Both the position numbers and the translations under genes were made by a program. The notes under the pieces are model-generated. The model did not search any database. It saw only the letters and a list, made by a program, of their open reading frames with translations, and had not been told where the DNA came from. Positions 42,847 through 51,585 of a DNA stretch of 64,000 nt are shown piece by piece. Source of the DNA: Nocardiopsis sp. NRRL B-16309 (GTDB lineage: Bacteria; Actinomycetota; Actinomycetes; Streptosporangiales; Streptosporangiaceae); contig NZ_LGEC01000058.1 of NCBI RefSeq assembly GCF_001279585.1, positions 124,001 to 188,000 on the forward strand, in the 5' to 3' direction. Numbering within the stretch: the stretch's first letter is position 1; each line of letters opens with the position of its first letter.

Positions 42847-43752
42847 ATGACTCTGCAGATGGATCTTCCGACCGCGGACGACTACCCGACCCGAAAGGCC
42901 GCCGAGCCGGCCCTGCTCTACCGTCAGGACCCGGTCGTGTGGGGGGACGCCGCGAGCGGTCCCTTCTCCGCCGACGAGGTCAAGGCCTACGGGGACCGCG
43001 GGTACACCCAGGTGCGCTCCCTTGTCAGCGACGAGGAGGTGGATGCCTACCGCGCGGAGCTGAAGCGCCTGAGCGCTGACAGGGACCTGCGGGCGGACGA
43101 GCGCGTCATCGTCGAACCGTCGTCGGACGAGGTCCGGTCGGTGTTCGAGGTGCACAAGATCAGCCCAGTCTTCGCCGACCTCGTCAACGACCCGCGTCTG
43201 GTCGACCGCGCACGCCAGCTGCTCGGCTCGGACGTGTACGTGCACCAGAGCCGGATCAACTACAAGCCCGGCTTCGGCGGCGGTTCGTTCTACTGGCACT
43301 CGGACTTCGAGACCTGGCACGCCGAGGACGGCCTGCCCCGGATGCGGACGGTCAGCTTCTCCGTGGCGCTCACCGACAACTTCACCCACAACGGCGCGCT
43401 GATGATCATGCCGGGTTCGCACCGGACGTTCGTGTCGTGCGTCGGGGAGACCCCGGAGGACCACTACCGGGACTCCCTGGTGAGCCAGCACGTGGGCACC
43501 CCGGACCAGGACTCGCTGTCCTTCCTGGCCAACCGGCACGGGATCGACGTGCTCACCGGCGCGGCCGGGGACGTCACCGTGTTCGACTCCAACTGCATGC
43601 ACGGGTCGGGCGGCAACATCACGCCCTACCCGCGGTCGAACGTGTTCATCGTGTTCAACAGCGTCGAGAACACGTGCACGAAACCGTTCAGCGCGGGCCG
43701 ACCGCGCCCCGAGTTCCTCGCGGCGCGCGACTTCACTCCGGTCGGCCGCTGA
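42847..43752 (+). CDS. ectD: Ectoine 5-hydroxylase
   Basis: 301-aa Fe(II)/2-oxoglutarate dioxygenase that converts the compatible solute ectoine to 5-hydroxyectoine. The EctD signature FYWHSDFETWHAEDGLPRMR is complete: His151 and Asp153 bind iron with His252 (SNCMHGSGGN). Substrate residues (SRINYKPGF, PGSHRTFV, NVFIVFNSVEN) are in place. Length equals the usual ~300. ATG at 42847 has GAGGGG upstream. No ectABC is nearby, so ectoine synthesis must be elsewhere. It stands alone between secretion-like operons on the opposite strand. Confidence 0.95.
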   Translation: MTLQMDLPTADDYPTRKAAEPALLYRQDPVVWGDAASGPFSADEVKAYGDRGYTQVRSLVSDEEVDAYRAELKRLSADRDLRADERVIVEPSSDEVRSVFEVHKISPVFADLVNDPRLVDRARQLLGSDVYVHQSRINYKPGFGGGSFYWHSDFETWHAEDGLPRMRTVSFSVALTDNFTHNGALMIMPGSHRTFVSCVGETPEDHYRDSLVSQHVGTPDQDSLSFLANRHGIDVLTGAAGDVTVFDSNCMHGSGGNITPYPRSNVFIVFNSVENTCTKPFSAGRPRPEFLAARDFTPVGR

Positions 43753-43762
43753 TCCGACACCT

Positions 43763-43788
43763 GGCGGGCGGGGCCGTCCCCGCCCGCC
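43763..43788. terminator. Bidirectional terminator between ectD and the TcpE-MinD gene
   Basis: Perfect 11-bp stem GGCGGGCGGGG/CCCCGCCCGCC (43763-43773 with 43778-43788), loop CCGT, in the 64-base gap between convergent stops. Confidence 0.75.
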
Positions 43789-43816
43789 CGAGCCGTGTCC
43801 GCGGGCCCGTGGGGGG

Positions 43817-46800
43817 CTACCTGGCGCCCGTGAGCACGTTGACCAGGACCCCGCCCAGGGCGCCGTGGGCGCGCTTGGTGGCGGGGCGCAGGGCGCCGAC
43901 GTCGATCCTGGTGTAGGACGACCCGAGGTGGTCGTCCCACGGGATCCGCACGATGGCGCGGCACCGGCCCCGGGCCACGCGTTCGGCGGCGTCCACGTCG
44001 CCCAGACTGCGCTTGCTCACGCCGTTGACGACGAGCACCGCGTTGGCCCGCAGGGCCCCGTAGCCGTTGCCGTCCAGCCAGTCGAAGGTCATGGACACCG
44101 CCCGCTCGGCGTCGGCGCTGGCCGGGGCGACCAGCACCAGGCCGTCCGCCCCCGGCAGGGAGCGGGCCACACCGGTGGCCGCCGGGTCGAGCAGGGTCAC
44201 CGAGTAGAACCCGCCCAGCAGCCGGGTGAGCTGGGTGTAGTCGCGCTCGTCGAGGGTCTGGACGTAGGGGTCGTCGAGGGTCTGGACGACCTCCAGCCCG
44301 GTCCCGGCCCGGCTGGCGTAGGAGCGCATGTGCGCGTAGTCCTCGACCGTGTCCGCGTTGGCGAGCAGGGCGGTGAGGGTCTCGGGGCTCTGCGCGCCGA
44401 CCCTGCGGGAGAGCCCGTTGGGCCCCGGATTGACGTCGACGGCCACGACGCGGTCGTCGCGGTGGGCGGCCAGGGTGTGCCCGATCATGAGCGTGGTCAC
44501 GGTCTGCCCGGCGCCGCCGGTGCAGCCGAGGACGACGAGGCCGCGCGGGGAGTCCAGCGGAGTGCGCAGGCGCTCGATGTCGCTGGCGGGCAGGTCCGAG
44601 CGCAGCGGCGCGGCGCCACCGGTGACGACCTTGGCCAGCCTCCGCCATCCCCGTGTACCGCCGGAGTCCGAGGCGGGCTCCTCGCGCTCGACGGGCCGCG
44701 GCTCGGGCCGGTGGGTGGGCACCCCGTTGGGGGTGTCGCCGAGCCGGTCCTGTTCGCCTGTGCCGTGGTCGAGTTCCAGTTCGGGCTTGGCCGCGTCCTG
44801 GGCGCCCGGCGCGGGTTCCTCCCCGGGCACCGGTTGGCCGAAGAGCTGGCCGAGCCGGCGGGCGTTCTGGGCGACCCGGTGGAAGACGCCGTCGTGCGGG
44901 TCGTGCTCGCCGGGCGCCTGCGGAGCGTCCCCGGCCGGAACCTCGGTTCCGTCGGCCGTACTCCCCGTGCCCGAAGTCGGCGCGGCGCCCTGGACGGACG
45001 CGGTGCCCGCGGTGGCGCCCGGAGCGGATGCGGCGCCCTGGGCGGACTCAGCGCTCGGGTCAGACGTGCCCCGGTCCAGCGAGGTGCCCTGCGCGGACGC
45101 AGCGTCCCGGTCCGACGCGGTGCTCGAAGCGGACGCGCCGCCCGAAGCGGACTCGGTGCCCGAATCGGGTCGAGCGCTCGGGTCAGAGGTGCCCCGGTCC
45201 GACGCAGCGTGCCGATCCGACGCGGTGTCCGGATCCGAAGTGGAGTCCGGAGCGGATGCCGTACCCCGCGCGGACGCGGAGCCCGGATTCGAGGCGGCAC
45301 TCGGGGCAGATCCGGCGCCCGGGTCGGATGAGGTGTCCCGGTCAGGCGCGGTACCCGGGGCGGAGGCAGCGTCCCGATCCGACGCGGTACTCGGCGCGAA
45401 CGTGGTGCTCGGGTCCGACCAGCTGCCCCGGGCCGATGCCGCGCCCGGGTCCGCAACGGATGCCGCGCCCCGCTCGCCGCCCAGTGTGGAGGCCATGCTG
45501 GGGTTGGCCCGGGGGTCCTTGACCACGGGGCGTCCGGTGACCGCCGCGCGGCGGCGTGCCAGGGCGGCCGCCTCGGCCGCCGCCAGGTCCTCGGCCGTCC
45601 GACGCGCGGTGGCGCCCGCGGCCTCCCGGGTCCGCTCGGCCTCCCCGGTCTCCGCACCGTCCGCGGATCGTCCGGCCGCGGGCACGCCCGTGGCCGTGTC
45701 GGTCGTCCCGCCCGAGGTTCCGTGAGCGGCCCCCTCCTCGGCGGGTGCACCCGCGTCCGGGCCTTCCTTCCGGCGCGGGGCGGCGCGCGACGGCTCGTCG
45801 CGGACCTCCACGAAGCTGACGAGCTCTCCCGTGCCGTGGTCGAGCTGCGTCGGCGGCTTGGCCTCGCCCGGTGCCTCGGCGGGCTCCTCCAGCCCCGACT
45901 CCTGGGTGTTCTCGGCCGCGGCCTCGGCCTCGGCCTTCTCACGGAGTTCGCGCGCCGGGATCACCGGGTTGTCGCGGTCGCCCACCTTGGGCTGGTCCGG
46001 GTGGCGCTTCTTGCCGTCGTCGAACCACTCCCCCGGGTCGTCGGCGGCGCGCTCCTCGGCTGGAACGACGTCCGCGAACCTGGGGCGCGGCGGCGCCGGG
46101 GTGTCGGCCGTGATGAGGTGCTGGTCGAGCACCGACATGTGCTCGGCCCACTCCGGACCGCGCGCCTCGGTGCCCTCGTTCGGTTGCGGGGGCAGGGCGG
46201 CCTGTTCGCCGGTCCCGTGGTCGATCTCCAGTGGGGGCTTGGCGGAGGGCGTCGGCGCGGCCGTCTCCGGGCGTGCCCCGCTCCGCGCCTCCTCACCGCC
46301 GCGCACGTCCTGCTCGGAACCACTCTCCCCGGTCGGGGCGACCGCGTCCTCGGCGGGTGCGCCGGCGGCGCCGCGCGCGTCCTCTGCGGGACCGCTGGTC
46401 GCGTCGTCGCCCGTCGGGGCCGCGGCGCCCTCGGGCGGGGCCTCGCCTCCGCCCTCGGCGGCCTCGGGCACCGGACCGGACTCCGCCTCCGGGGCGGGCG
46501 TCGCGGCGGACGGGGGCAGCCAGGGAGCCGCGGCGGGCTCGGGCGCGGCGGGGCGGCCGGTGGCGGCGGCGAAGCGGGCCGCGTAGTCGGACAGGTCCGC
46601 CTGGCCGGTGGACCCGCGGCGCTCGTCGGCACCGCGGTCGAGCTCCCAGGGCGCGGCGTGCGGCCGTCCCCGGCGACGGGGCGGCTCAGGCGCGTCGGCC
46701 TCCTCCCGGGCGGGCAGGGCCTGGCCCCGGGCCCGGGCGCGCGGCGGTTCCGGGGCGCGCTCGGGGGCCTGATCGGAGCGGCGCTCCTCCAGGTCCCGGG

Positions 46801-48091
46801 TCACCCTGATCCCCTGCACGCGGCCGCGCAGCCGGCGAGCGGCGGGCGACTCGTCGTCGGCGCTCTCGGGCGCGGCCATGACCTCCTCGGCGCGCCGGCG
46901 GTCGTGGTCGGGCTCCGCGATCGCGTCGGCGAGGTCCTCCCGGCTCATGGCACCGGTGTCACCGGTCGAGTAGGCGCTCTTGGAGGTCAGGCCGACCGGT
47001 GTCTCACCCGAGGAGGAGCGCAGGCGGGCGAACCAGTCCTGGTTGTCGCTCCGCTCGTCGTCCTCGGTGGTGTGGACGTCCTCCTCGTCGAAGTCCTCGA
47101 AGGCGTCGTCCCCGCCGGTCGCCTCACGCTGGGGCTCGGGGGGCGCGGAGCCGAGCCCGAAGCCGAAGTAGTTGAGGACGCGGCGGCCCACGCCGCGGCG
47201 CCGCCCTGCGGTGCCGTCGTCACGGGACTCGTCGGGCGCGGTGTGGGAGGGCTCGTCGGCCAGGCCCGCGGTGGCGTGGTCGACGCGGTGTGCGCTCAGT
47301 GCGGCCGCCGCCACCGGCACCCGCTCACGCTCTGGGGCACGCTCGCGCCCGCGCACGCGCTCGGGAGCCCGCTCAGGTTCACGCTGGCGCGCGGGTTCGG
47401 GACGCCGCTCCGGCTCGGGTTCGTGGGCCCGCACCCGCTCGGGCTCCGGCTCGGGTTCCCCCGCCGGTGCCTCCACCGGCTCCGGCCGCACGGGAGCCCC
47501 GTCGGCCCCGTCGGTCTCCACGCCCCCCACGTTCCCCACGTGCTCGACGTACTCCTCAGGGGAGGCCGCCGGCTCCGCCGCCCGGACGGGGAGCCCGACC
47601 AGCGGCGGCGCGGCTTCCGGGCCGACGGCGGTGTCCTCCACCGCGACCCGTTCGGGCTCGACCGCCGCACGCTCCACGCGGCGGCGGCCGACGACGGGCA
47701 GCGGCCCGGCCTCCGGGTCCCGGTGCCACACGCGCACCGACACCCGGACCTCGGCCGGCTCGTACTCGGGGGCCAGCCGGGTGTACACCCGCGCCTCGGT
47801 GAGGAAGCGCGCCTGGGAGATGAGCAGTTCGGTCAGCCGCTTGCCCTCGATCACCGGCCGGGTGGCCAGCACCGTGATGACGCCGGGCGGAACCACCCAC
47901 ATCACCAGGTGCCAGCCGTTGCCGAACGCGAAGGGGGCGTTGAGGATGCTGAGCAGGATCACCCACAGCGCGAACACGCCGAGGGCGACCCCGAACGTGC
48001 CCACGGGAAGCGGCATGGGCAGCCGGAAATCGTAGAGCTTGTAGAGCCGCTTCTCGATACGCCAGATGTTGGTGTACGTGGGCAGATCCAC
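43817..48091 (-). CDS. TcpE-like membrane domain fused by a long linker to a MinD-like domain
   Basis: 1,424 aa. The N-terminal ~130 residues (MDLPTYTNIWRIEKRLYKLYDFRLPMPLP, TM pair about 30-75, then EGKRLTELLISQARFLTEARVY) resemble TcpE/PrgI-type conjugation proteins. About 1,000 residues of Ala/Pro/Glu/Asp/Ser-rich, likely disordered linker follow, with three copies of KPPxxxDHGTGE (near 620, 750 and 1107) and a Ser/Asp-rich repeat tract. The C-terminal ~240 residues are a MinD/ParA-type fold (GLVVLGCTGGAGQTVTTLMIG, VVAVDVNPGPNGLS, YSVTLLDPAATG), but both Walker-A lysines are replaced (Thr and Gln). GTG at 48091 follows GGGAGG. Last gene of the TcpC-type operon. Possibly a tethered scaffold. 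Confidence 0.8.
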   Translation of the reverse strand: MDLPTYTNIWRIEKRLYKLYDFRLPMPLPVGTFGVALGVFALWVILLSILNAPFAFGNGWHLVMWVVPPGVITVLATRPVIEGKRLTELLISQARFLTEARVYTRLAPEYEPAEVRVSVRVWHRDPEAGPLPVVGRRRVERAAVEPERVAVEDTAVGPEAAPPLVGLPVRAAEPAASPEEYVEHVGNVGGVETDGADGAPVRPEPVEAPAGEPEPEPERVRAHEPEPERRPEPARQREPERAPERVRGRERAPERERVPVAAAALSAHRVDHATAGLADEPSHTAPDESRDDGTAGRRRGVGRRVLNYFGFGLGSAPPEPQREATGGDDAFEDFDEEDVHTTEDDERSDNQDWFARLRSSSGETPVGLTSKSAYSTGDTGAMSREDLADAIAEPDHDRRRAEEVMAAPESADDESPAARRLRGRVQGIRVTRDLEERRSDQAPERAPEPPRARARGQALPAREEADAPEPPRRRGRPHAAPWELDRGADERRGSTGQADLSDYAARFAAATGRPAAPEPAAAPWLPPSAATPAPEAESGPVPEAAEGGGEAPPEGAAAPTGDDATSGPAEDARGAAGAPAEDAVAPTGESGSEQDVRGGEEARSGARPETAAPTPSAKPPLEIDHGTGEQAALPPQPNEGTEARGPEWAEHMSVLDQHLITADTPAPPRPRFADVVPAEERAADDPGEWFDDGKKRHPDQPKVGDRDNPVIPARELREKAEAEAAAENTQESGLEEPAEAPGEAKPPTQLDHGTGELVSFVEVRDEPSRAAPRRKEGPDAGAPAEEGAAHGTSGGTTDTATGVPAAGRSADGAETGEAERTREAAGATARRTAEDLAAAEAAALARRRAAVTGRPVVKDPRANPSMASTLGGERGAASVADPGAASARGSWSDPSTTFAPSTASDRDAASAPGTAPDRDTSSDPGAGSAPSAASNPGSASARGTASAPDSTSDPDTASDRHAASDRGTSDPSARPDSGTESASGGASASSTASDRDAASAQGTSLDRGTSDPSAESAQGAASAPGATAGTASVQGAAPTSGTGSTADGTEVPAGDAPQAPGEHDPHDGVFHRVAQNARRLGQLFGQPVPGEEPAPGAQDAAKPELELDHGTGEQDRLGDTPNGVPTHRPEPRPVEREEPASDSGGTRGWRRLAKVVTGGAAPLRSDLPASDIERLRTPLDSPRGLVVLGCTGGAGQTVTTLMIGHTLAAHRDDRVVAVDVNPGPNGLSRRVGAQSPETLTALLANADTVEDYAHMRSYASRAGTGLEVVQTLDDPYVQTLDERDYTQLTRLLGGFYSVTLLDPAATGVARSLPGADGLVLVAPASADAERAVSMTFDWLDGNGYGALRANAVLVVNGVSKRSLGDVDAAERVARGRCRAIVRIPWDDHLGSSYTRIDVGALRPATKRAHGALGGVLVNVLTGAR
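44940..45470 (-). repeat. Degenerate Ser/Asp/Ala repeat tract in the TcpE-MinD linker
   Basis: Coding repeats built on words such as TASDRDAASA, APGTAPDR and RGTSDPSA, in many degenerate copies. On the plus strand this is seen as recurring GGTCCGACGCGGTGC-type blocks. Likely gained by in-frame slippage or unequal crossover. Confidence 0.8.
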
Positions 48092-48109
48092 GTTCCCGGC
48101 CTCCCTCGC

Positions 48110-48433
48110 CTATTCCGCCGATACGCCCATCGCTCGGGCGAGCGCCACCGCGATGACTTCGATGATGCCGGGGACGTAGAAGACGATCCCGATGAAGATC
48201 GCCAGGATGATGAACTGCGCGAAGCGCGTGATCTCCCTCGTGAACAGGAAGAACACCGCCACGATGGACACGATGACCAGGAAGAGGGGTCCGAAGAAGC
48301 CCCGCAGGAAGTCGGCGAGGCCCCCGGTGTCGGGGGCGTCCGCGGAGGCCGTCGCCTCCGCGGCCAGGACGAGGAGGTGGCCGCCACCCGTGGAGGTGAA
48401 GGCGTCCGATGCTGAAGACAGGAGGGGGAGCAT
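48110..48433 (-). CDS. Small two-TM membrane protein (TcpD-like)
   Basis: 107 aa with hydrophobic segments near 46-65 (FFGPLFLVIVSIVAVFFLF) and 72-95 (FAQFIILAIFIGIVFYVPGI), preceded by a polar, probably external N-terminus. Size, TM pair and place between TcpC-like and TcpE-like genes suggest a TcpD or VirB2/VirB3-like small component. Starts ATG at 48433 with GGAGGG somewhat far upstream (about 13 bases). 18 bases before the TcpE-MinD gene. Confidence 0.65.
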   Translation of the reverse strand: MLPLLSSASDAFTSTGGGHLLVLAAEATASADAPDTGGLADFLRGFFGPLFLVIVSIVAVFFLFTREITRFAQFIILAIFIGIVFYVPGIIEVIAVALARAMGVSAE

Positions 48434-48506
48434 GTCAGGTGCCGCCCTCCCCCGTCGACTCGGTGGTGCTCATGGTTTCTCTCGTCCTCCTTGCCTACTG
48501 GCCCCG

Positions 48507-49454
48507 TCAGTCGCCGAACGAGTGGGGGGCACCCTGGATGTCACGCACGCGCCACTCACTACCGGAGTCGACGACCGTGACGAGGTAGCTCTGCCTGAGC
48601 TGTCCGACCTCTGATCCGTCGGAGCCCAGGACCGACCACAGCGCCGTCAGCGCCACCTGTCGTACGTCATCATCCCCGGTCGAGGACTGGGATGGCACGA
48701 CGATGTCGGACAGTTCGACGATGCTCAGGCTGTTCTGCGGGAGCGGCGCGATCGCGGCCCCCTGTTCCACGTACTGCTCCAGGTGTTCGGGCCCCTCCGC
48801 GTAGGCGTCGAAGAAGCCGGTCAGGACGCCCTGGAGCGCCTCGGCCGCCTGGGGGTCCTCCTCGACCGAGCCCGCCCGGGGCAGGGAGGCGCTGGCCGGA
48901 GCCGCGAGGAGCGCGGGCGGACCCGACACGGCGAGCGCGTCGCCGTCCGCGTAGACGGGCACCTCGAGGCTCATCGCGCCGCCGTTGACGTCGCCGCGCA
49001 CGACGACGACCGCGTTGTTGTCGTCGGCCGCGTCGATGGACACGACCGTGAGGTTCTCCCCGGTGAGGCTGTCGGCGGCGGCGTCGAGCGCGGCGGCCTC
49101 GCCCTCGGGGACGTAGGCGGCCAGCGCCTCCAGGCGCGCCTCGGGGTCCTCGGTGTCGAGGTAGGTGTCGGCGAAGCGCAGCGCGAAGGCGGCCGCCGCG
49201 GTCTCCGGGAAATCGACCGTCTCGGCCTCCTCCGGTTCCTCGGCCGTGGCCGGCAGGGCGAGGCCGCCGCGCAGGGGGTACCAGATGCCGTTGAAGAGGA
49301 CGACGATGATGAACGCCCACAGGACGGCGCGTCCCACGCCGACCCACCAGCGTCCGCCCGCACCGGCCCGCGGCCGACGGGCGCGCGGTGCACCGAGCCC
49401 CGCGTCGTCCTCCAGGTCACCCGCGGCGGTGCCGCGCCGTGACGCCTTCGCCAT
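48507..49454 (-). CDS. TcpC-family (VirB8-like) conjugation protein
   Basis: 315 aa: basic cytoplasmic start (MAKASRRGTAAGD), one TM helix (about 38-58), then two NTF2-like domains (about 80-190 and 200-312), as in TcpC, a VirB8-like core protein of Gram-positive conjugation. The end QSYLVTVVDSGSEWRVRDIQG matches the last strands of the fold. ATG at 49454 follows AGGAGG. First gene of the TcpC / small TM / TcpE-MinD operon; 73 bases separate it from the next gene. Confidence 0.82.
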   Translation of the reverse strand: MAKASRRGTAAGDLEDDAGLGAPRARRPRAGAGGRWWVGVGRAVLWAFIIVVLFNGIWYPLRGGLALPATAEEPEEAETVDFPETAAAAFALRFADTYLDTEDPEARLEALAAYVPEGEAAALDAAADSLTGENLTVVSIDAADDNNAVVVVRGDVNGGAMSLEVPVYADGDALAVSGPPALLAAPASASLPRAGSVEEDPQAAEALQGVLTGFFDAYAEGPEHLEQYVEQGAAIAPLPQNSLSIVELSDIVVPSQSSTGDDDVRQVALTALWSVLGSDGSEVGQLRQSYLVTVVDSGSEWRVRDIQGAPHSFGD

Positions 49455-49524
49455 CCCGCCTCCTGCACACAGGTCCGTGCCGCCCGGTCCGGGCGGCGTA
49501 TCCGCCATGCCTTGTCTACCCCAT

Positions 49525-49540
49525 CCCTATAGTGAGGCAT
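49525..49540 (-). promoter_or_regulatory. Promoter-like box shared with the VirB4-like gene
   Basis: On the minus strand ATGCCTCACTATAGGG, 71 bases before the TcpC-like start, closely matches the VirB4 upstream box. TATAGG could be a -10. The rest of the 486-base gap 49455-49940 has no supported gene; an A+T-richer stretch at 49590-49720 may hold the promoter of the plus-strand frnE-like gene. Confidence 0.5.
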
Positions 49541-49940
49541 TGTGCGGGTTGGGAGCGGACATGGCGTCTCCGCGTTTCCCCGTCAAGGGCACATTGCACG
49601 CACCAGCCAAACACCCCAAAAGGTGCACAATACGGCAATAAGCCACCTAACTCACCACTCAACTCCCCTAGAGAACCCCTTTTCGGCTCGACCAGAAAGG
49701 GATTAGTCACCCGGCGGAGAGCAAGATGTCTCCTTCGTGACGGCCGAACCCCTCCGGAAACCGTCCGCACCCCGGGCCGGTGTCCCGAAGGCGAGACGAG
49801 GGTCACTCGCCACGCGGGCGACAGGTGTCGGTTGATGCGGAATGCCCGAAATCGGGCCGGTGTTGAGGACCTCAGCGGAGAGAACCTCCACGGTGGGAGC
49901 GGCACGCGCCCGCCCGAGCACAGCCACAAGGAAGCCGCCC

Positions 49941-50660
49941 ATGCGCGTCGAGATCTGGACCGACATCAACTGCCCCTGGTGCTACGTCGGCAAGGCCCGC
50001 TTCGACCAGGCCCTCGCCGGCTTCGAGCACCGCGACGAGGTCGAGGTCGTGCACCGCTCCTACGAGCTGGACCCCTCGCGCCCCCAGAGTGTGACGGAAC
50101 CCGTGCTGCCCATGCTCGCGAAGAAGTACGGCCTCACCGAGGCCCAGGCCCGCCAGGCCGAGGAGCGCATCGCGGGCAACGCCGCCGCCGAGGGCCTGGA
50201 GTACCGCACCGCCGGGCGCGACGTCGGCAACAGCTTCGACATGCACCGCCTCCTGCACTTCGCACGCGAGCACGGCCGCCAGCACGTGCTGATCGACCTG
50301 CTCTACCGGGCCAACTTCGCCGAGGAGCGCTCCGCCTTCGAGGGCGTCGAGCGCCTCGTCGAGCTGGCCGTCGAGGCGGGGCTCGACGCCGATGCCTCCC
50401 GCGCGGTGCTGGAGGATCCCGAGCGCTACGCCGCCGACGTCCGCGAGGACGAGCGGGAGGGCGCCCGGCTCGGAGCGACCGGGGTGCCCTTCTTCGTCCT
50501 GGACCGCGCCTACGGGGTCTCCGGGGCCCAGCCGGTCGAGGCCTTCGGCCAGGCCCTCGAACAGGCCTGGGCGAACCACGCGCCGCTGGCCACGGTCGGC
50601 GCGGCGCGGGACGGCGAGGCCTGCGGCCCCGACGGGTGCCCGCTGCCCGCCGACGACTGA
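49941..50660 (+). CDS. FrnE-like DsbA-family disulfide oxidoreductase
   Basis: 239-aa cytoplasmic thioredoxin-fold protein of the FrnE/DsbA-like group. Active site Cys11-Pro-Trp-Cys14 (TDINCPWCYVGK), helical insert, cis-Pro region GVPFFVLDRAYGVSGAQPVEAF. A second Cys pair near the C-terminus (GEACGPDGCPL) is extra to the classical fold. Many such proteins are linked to polyketide metabolism or stress. ATG at 49941 follows AAGGAAG. Monocistronic. Confidence 0.9.
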   Translation: MRVEIWTDINCPWCYVGKARFDQALAGFEHRDEVEVVHRSYELDPSRPQSVTEPVLPMLAKKYGLTEAQARQAEERIAGNAAAEGLEYRTAGRDVGNSFDMHRLLHFAREHGRQHVLIDLLYRANFAEERSAFEGVERLVELAVEAGLDADASRAVLEDPERYAADVREDEREGARLGATGVPFFVLDRAYGVSGAQPVEAFGQALEQAWANHAPLATVGAARDGEACGPDGCPLPADD

Positions 50661-50702
50661 GCACAGGGACGCGCCCGACGGCTGACCGGGAACCGACCCC
50701 GA

Positions 50703-50740
50703 AGCGCGCCCGGCCGGACCGCGCACCGGCCGGGCGCGCT
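50703..50740. terminator. Bidirectional terminator
   Basis: Perfect 15-bp stem AGCGCGCCCGGCCGG (50703-50717) with its complement (50726-50740), eight-base loop, between the convergent frnE-like and membrane-protein genes. Confidence 0.85.
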
Positions 50741-50832
50741 CATGCCCGCCGGGGCGGGGCGGGGGCGCCGACGCCCGCCACGAGCAGGTCGGACCGGGCG
50801 AAGTCACGTCCGCCCGGCGGAACCCGGCGCGC

Positions 50833-51384
50833 TCAGGCCCGCCAGGGAAGACCGGTCCCGGTCAGGAACAGCACCGCCGAGACCGCCGAGAAGCCCAGCA
50901 GGACCACACCCATCACCGGGCCGACGTAGCGGCTCGTGGCGACCTCCCTCCCACGCAGCCGCGGCACCAGCAGCGCCAGGGCGACACCCTGGACCACCCC
51001 GACCGCGGCGATCGACACGTCGTCGAGCAGCAGAGCCAGCGGAAGGAAGTGCGAGGCGACGATCACGGCCACCCACCAGGCCATCCAGCGGACGTTGCCG
51101 AAGCCGGCGAGAACCAGGCACCCGACACCGGCGGCGACCACCTCCACGGCGACGAGAACGCCGAACCAGTGGTACTGGCCGTCGAGGGCGGACTCCCCGG
51201 ACCAGCGCAGAGCCGTGGCGACTCCGAACAGGCCCGCCAGTGCGATCCCCAGGACCGAGCCGACCCCCAGCCGCCACCGCCACGGGCCCGGCGGGTCCTC
51301 CTGGCCCCAGCCGAACCACACCACGGCCATCAGGCCGAACCAGGCGATGGTGAACGCATGGTCCCGCGCGTACTCGGTGAGCAC
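50833..51384 (-). CDS. Integral membrane protein of unknown function
   Basis: 183 aa with about six TM helices (10-27, 40-58, 72-95, 99-118, 122-138, 155-177). The polar loops hold GWGQEDPPGPWRWR and LRWSGESALDGQYHW. No family recognised. GTG at 51384 has GGAGG 7-8 bases upstream. Monocistronic, divergent from the VOC gene. Confidence 0.75.
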   Translation of the reverse strand: MLTEYARDHAFTIAWFGLMAVVWFGWGQEDPPGPWRWRLGVGSVLGIALAGLFGVATALRWSGESALDGQYHWFGVLVAVEVVAAGVGCLVLAGFGNVRWMAWWVAVIVASHFLPLALLLDDVSIAAVGVVQGVALALLVPRLRGREVATSRYVGPVMGVVLLGFSAVSAVLFLTGTGLPWRA

Positions 51385-51585
51385 AAAGCACCTCCACGGC
51401 GGATTATCGCGTCACCGTGCTCCCACGGTTCCCCGCGGGGCACGCTGGACCCTCGCGCGCCTGAGCGACACCCTGGACCACCCGCCGGAACCCGCGGGTC
51501 GCCACACGCAGATCGGCGCAGGCGGACCGGCTGACACCGCGTGCCCGCGCGGGCCGATGGGCGCCGACCCGCGTAGGCTCGCGTC

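Noticed and set aside
27227..49454. Integrated conjugative element or plasmid
   Set aside because: No integrase, relaxase, partition or att repeats were seen; housekeeping genes (tdk, ectD) are interspersed.
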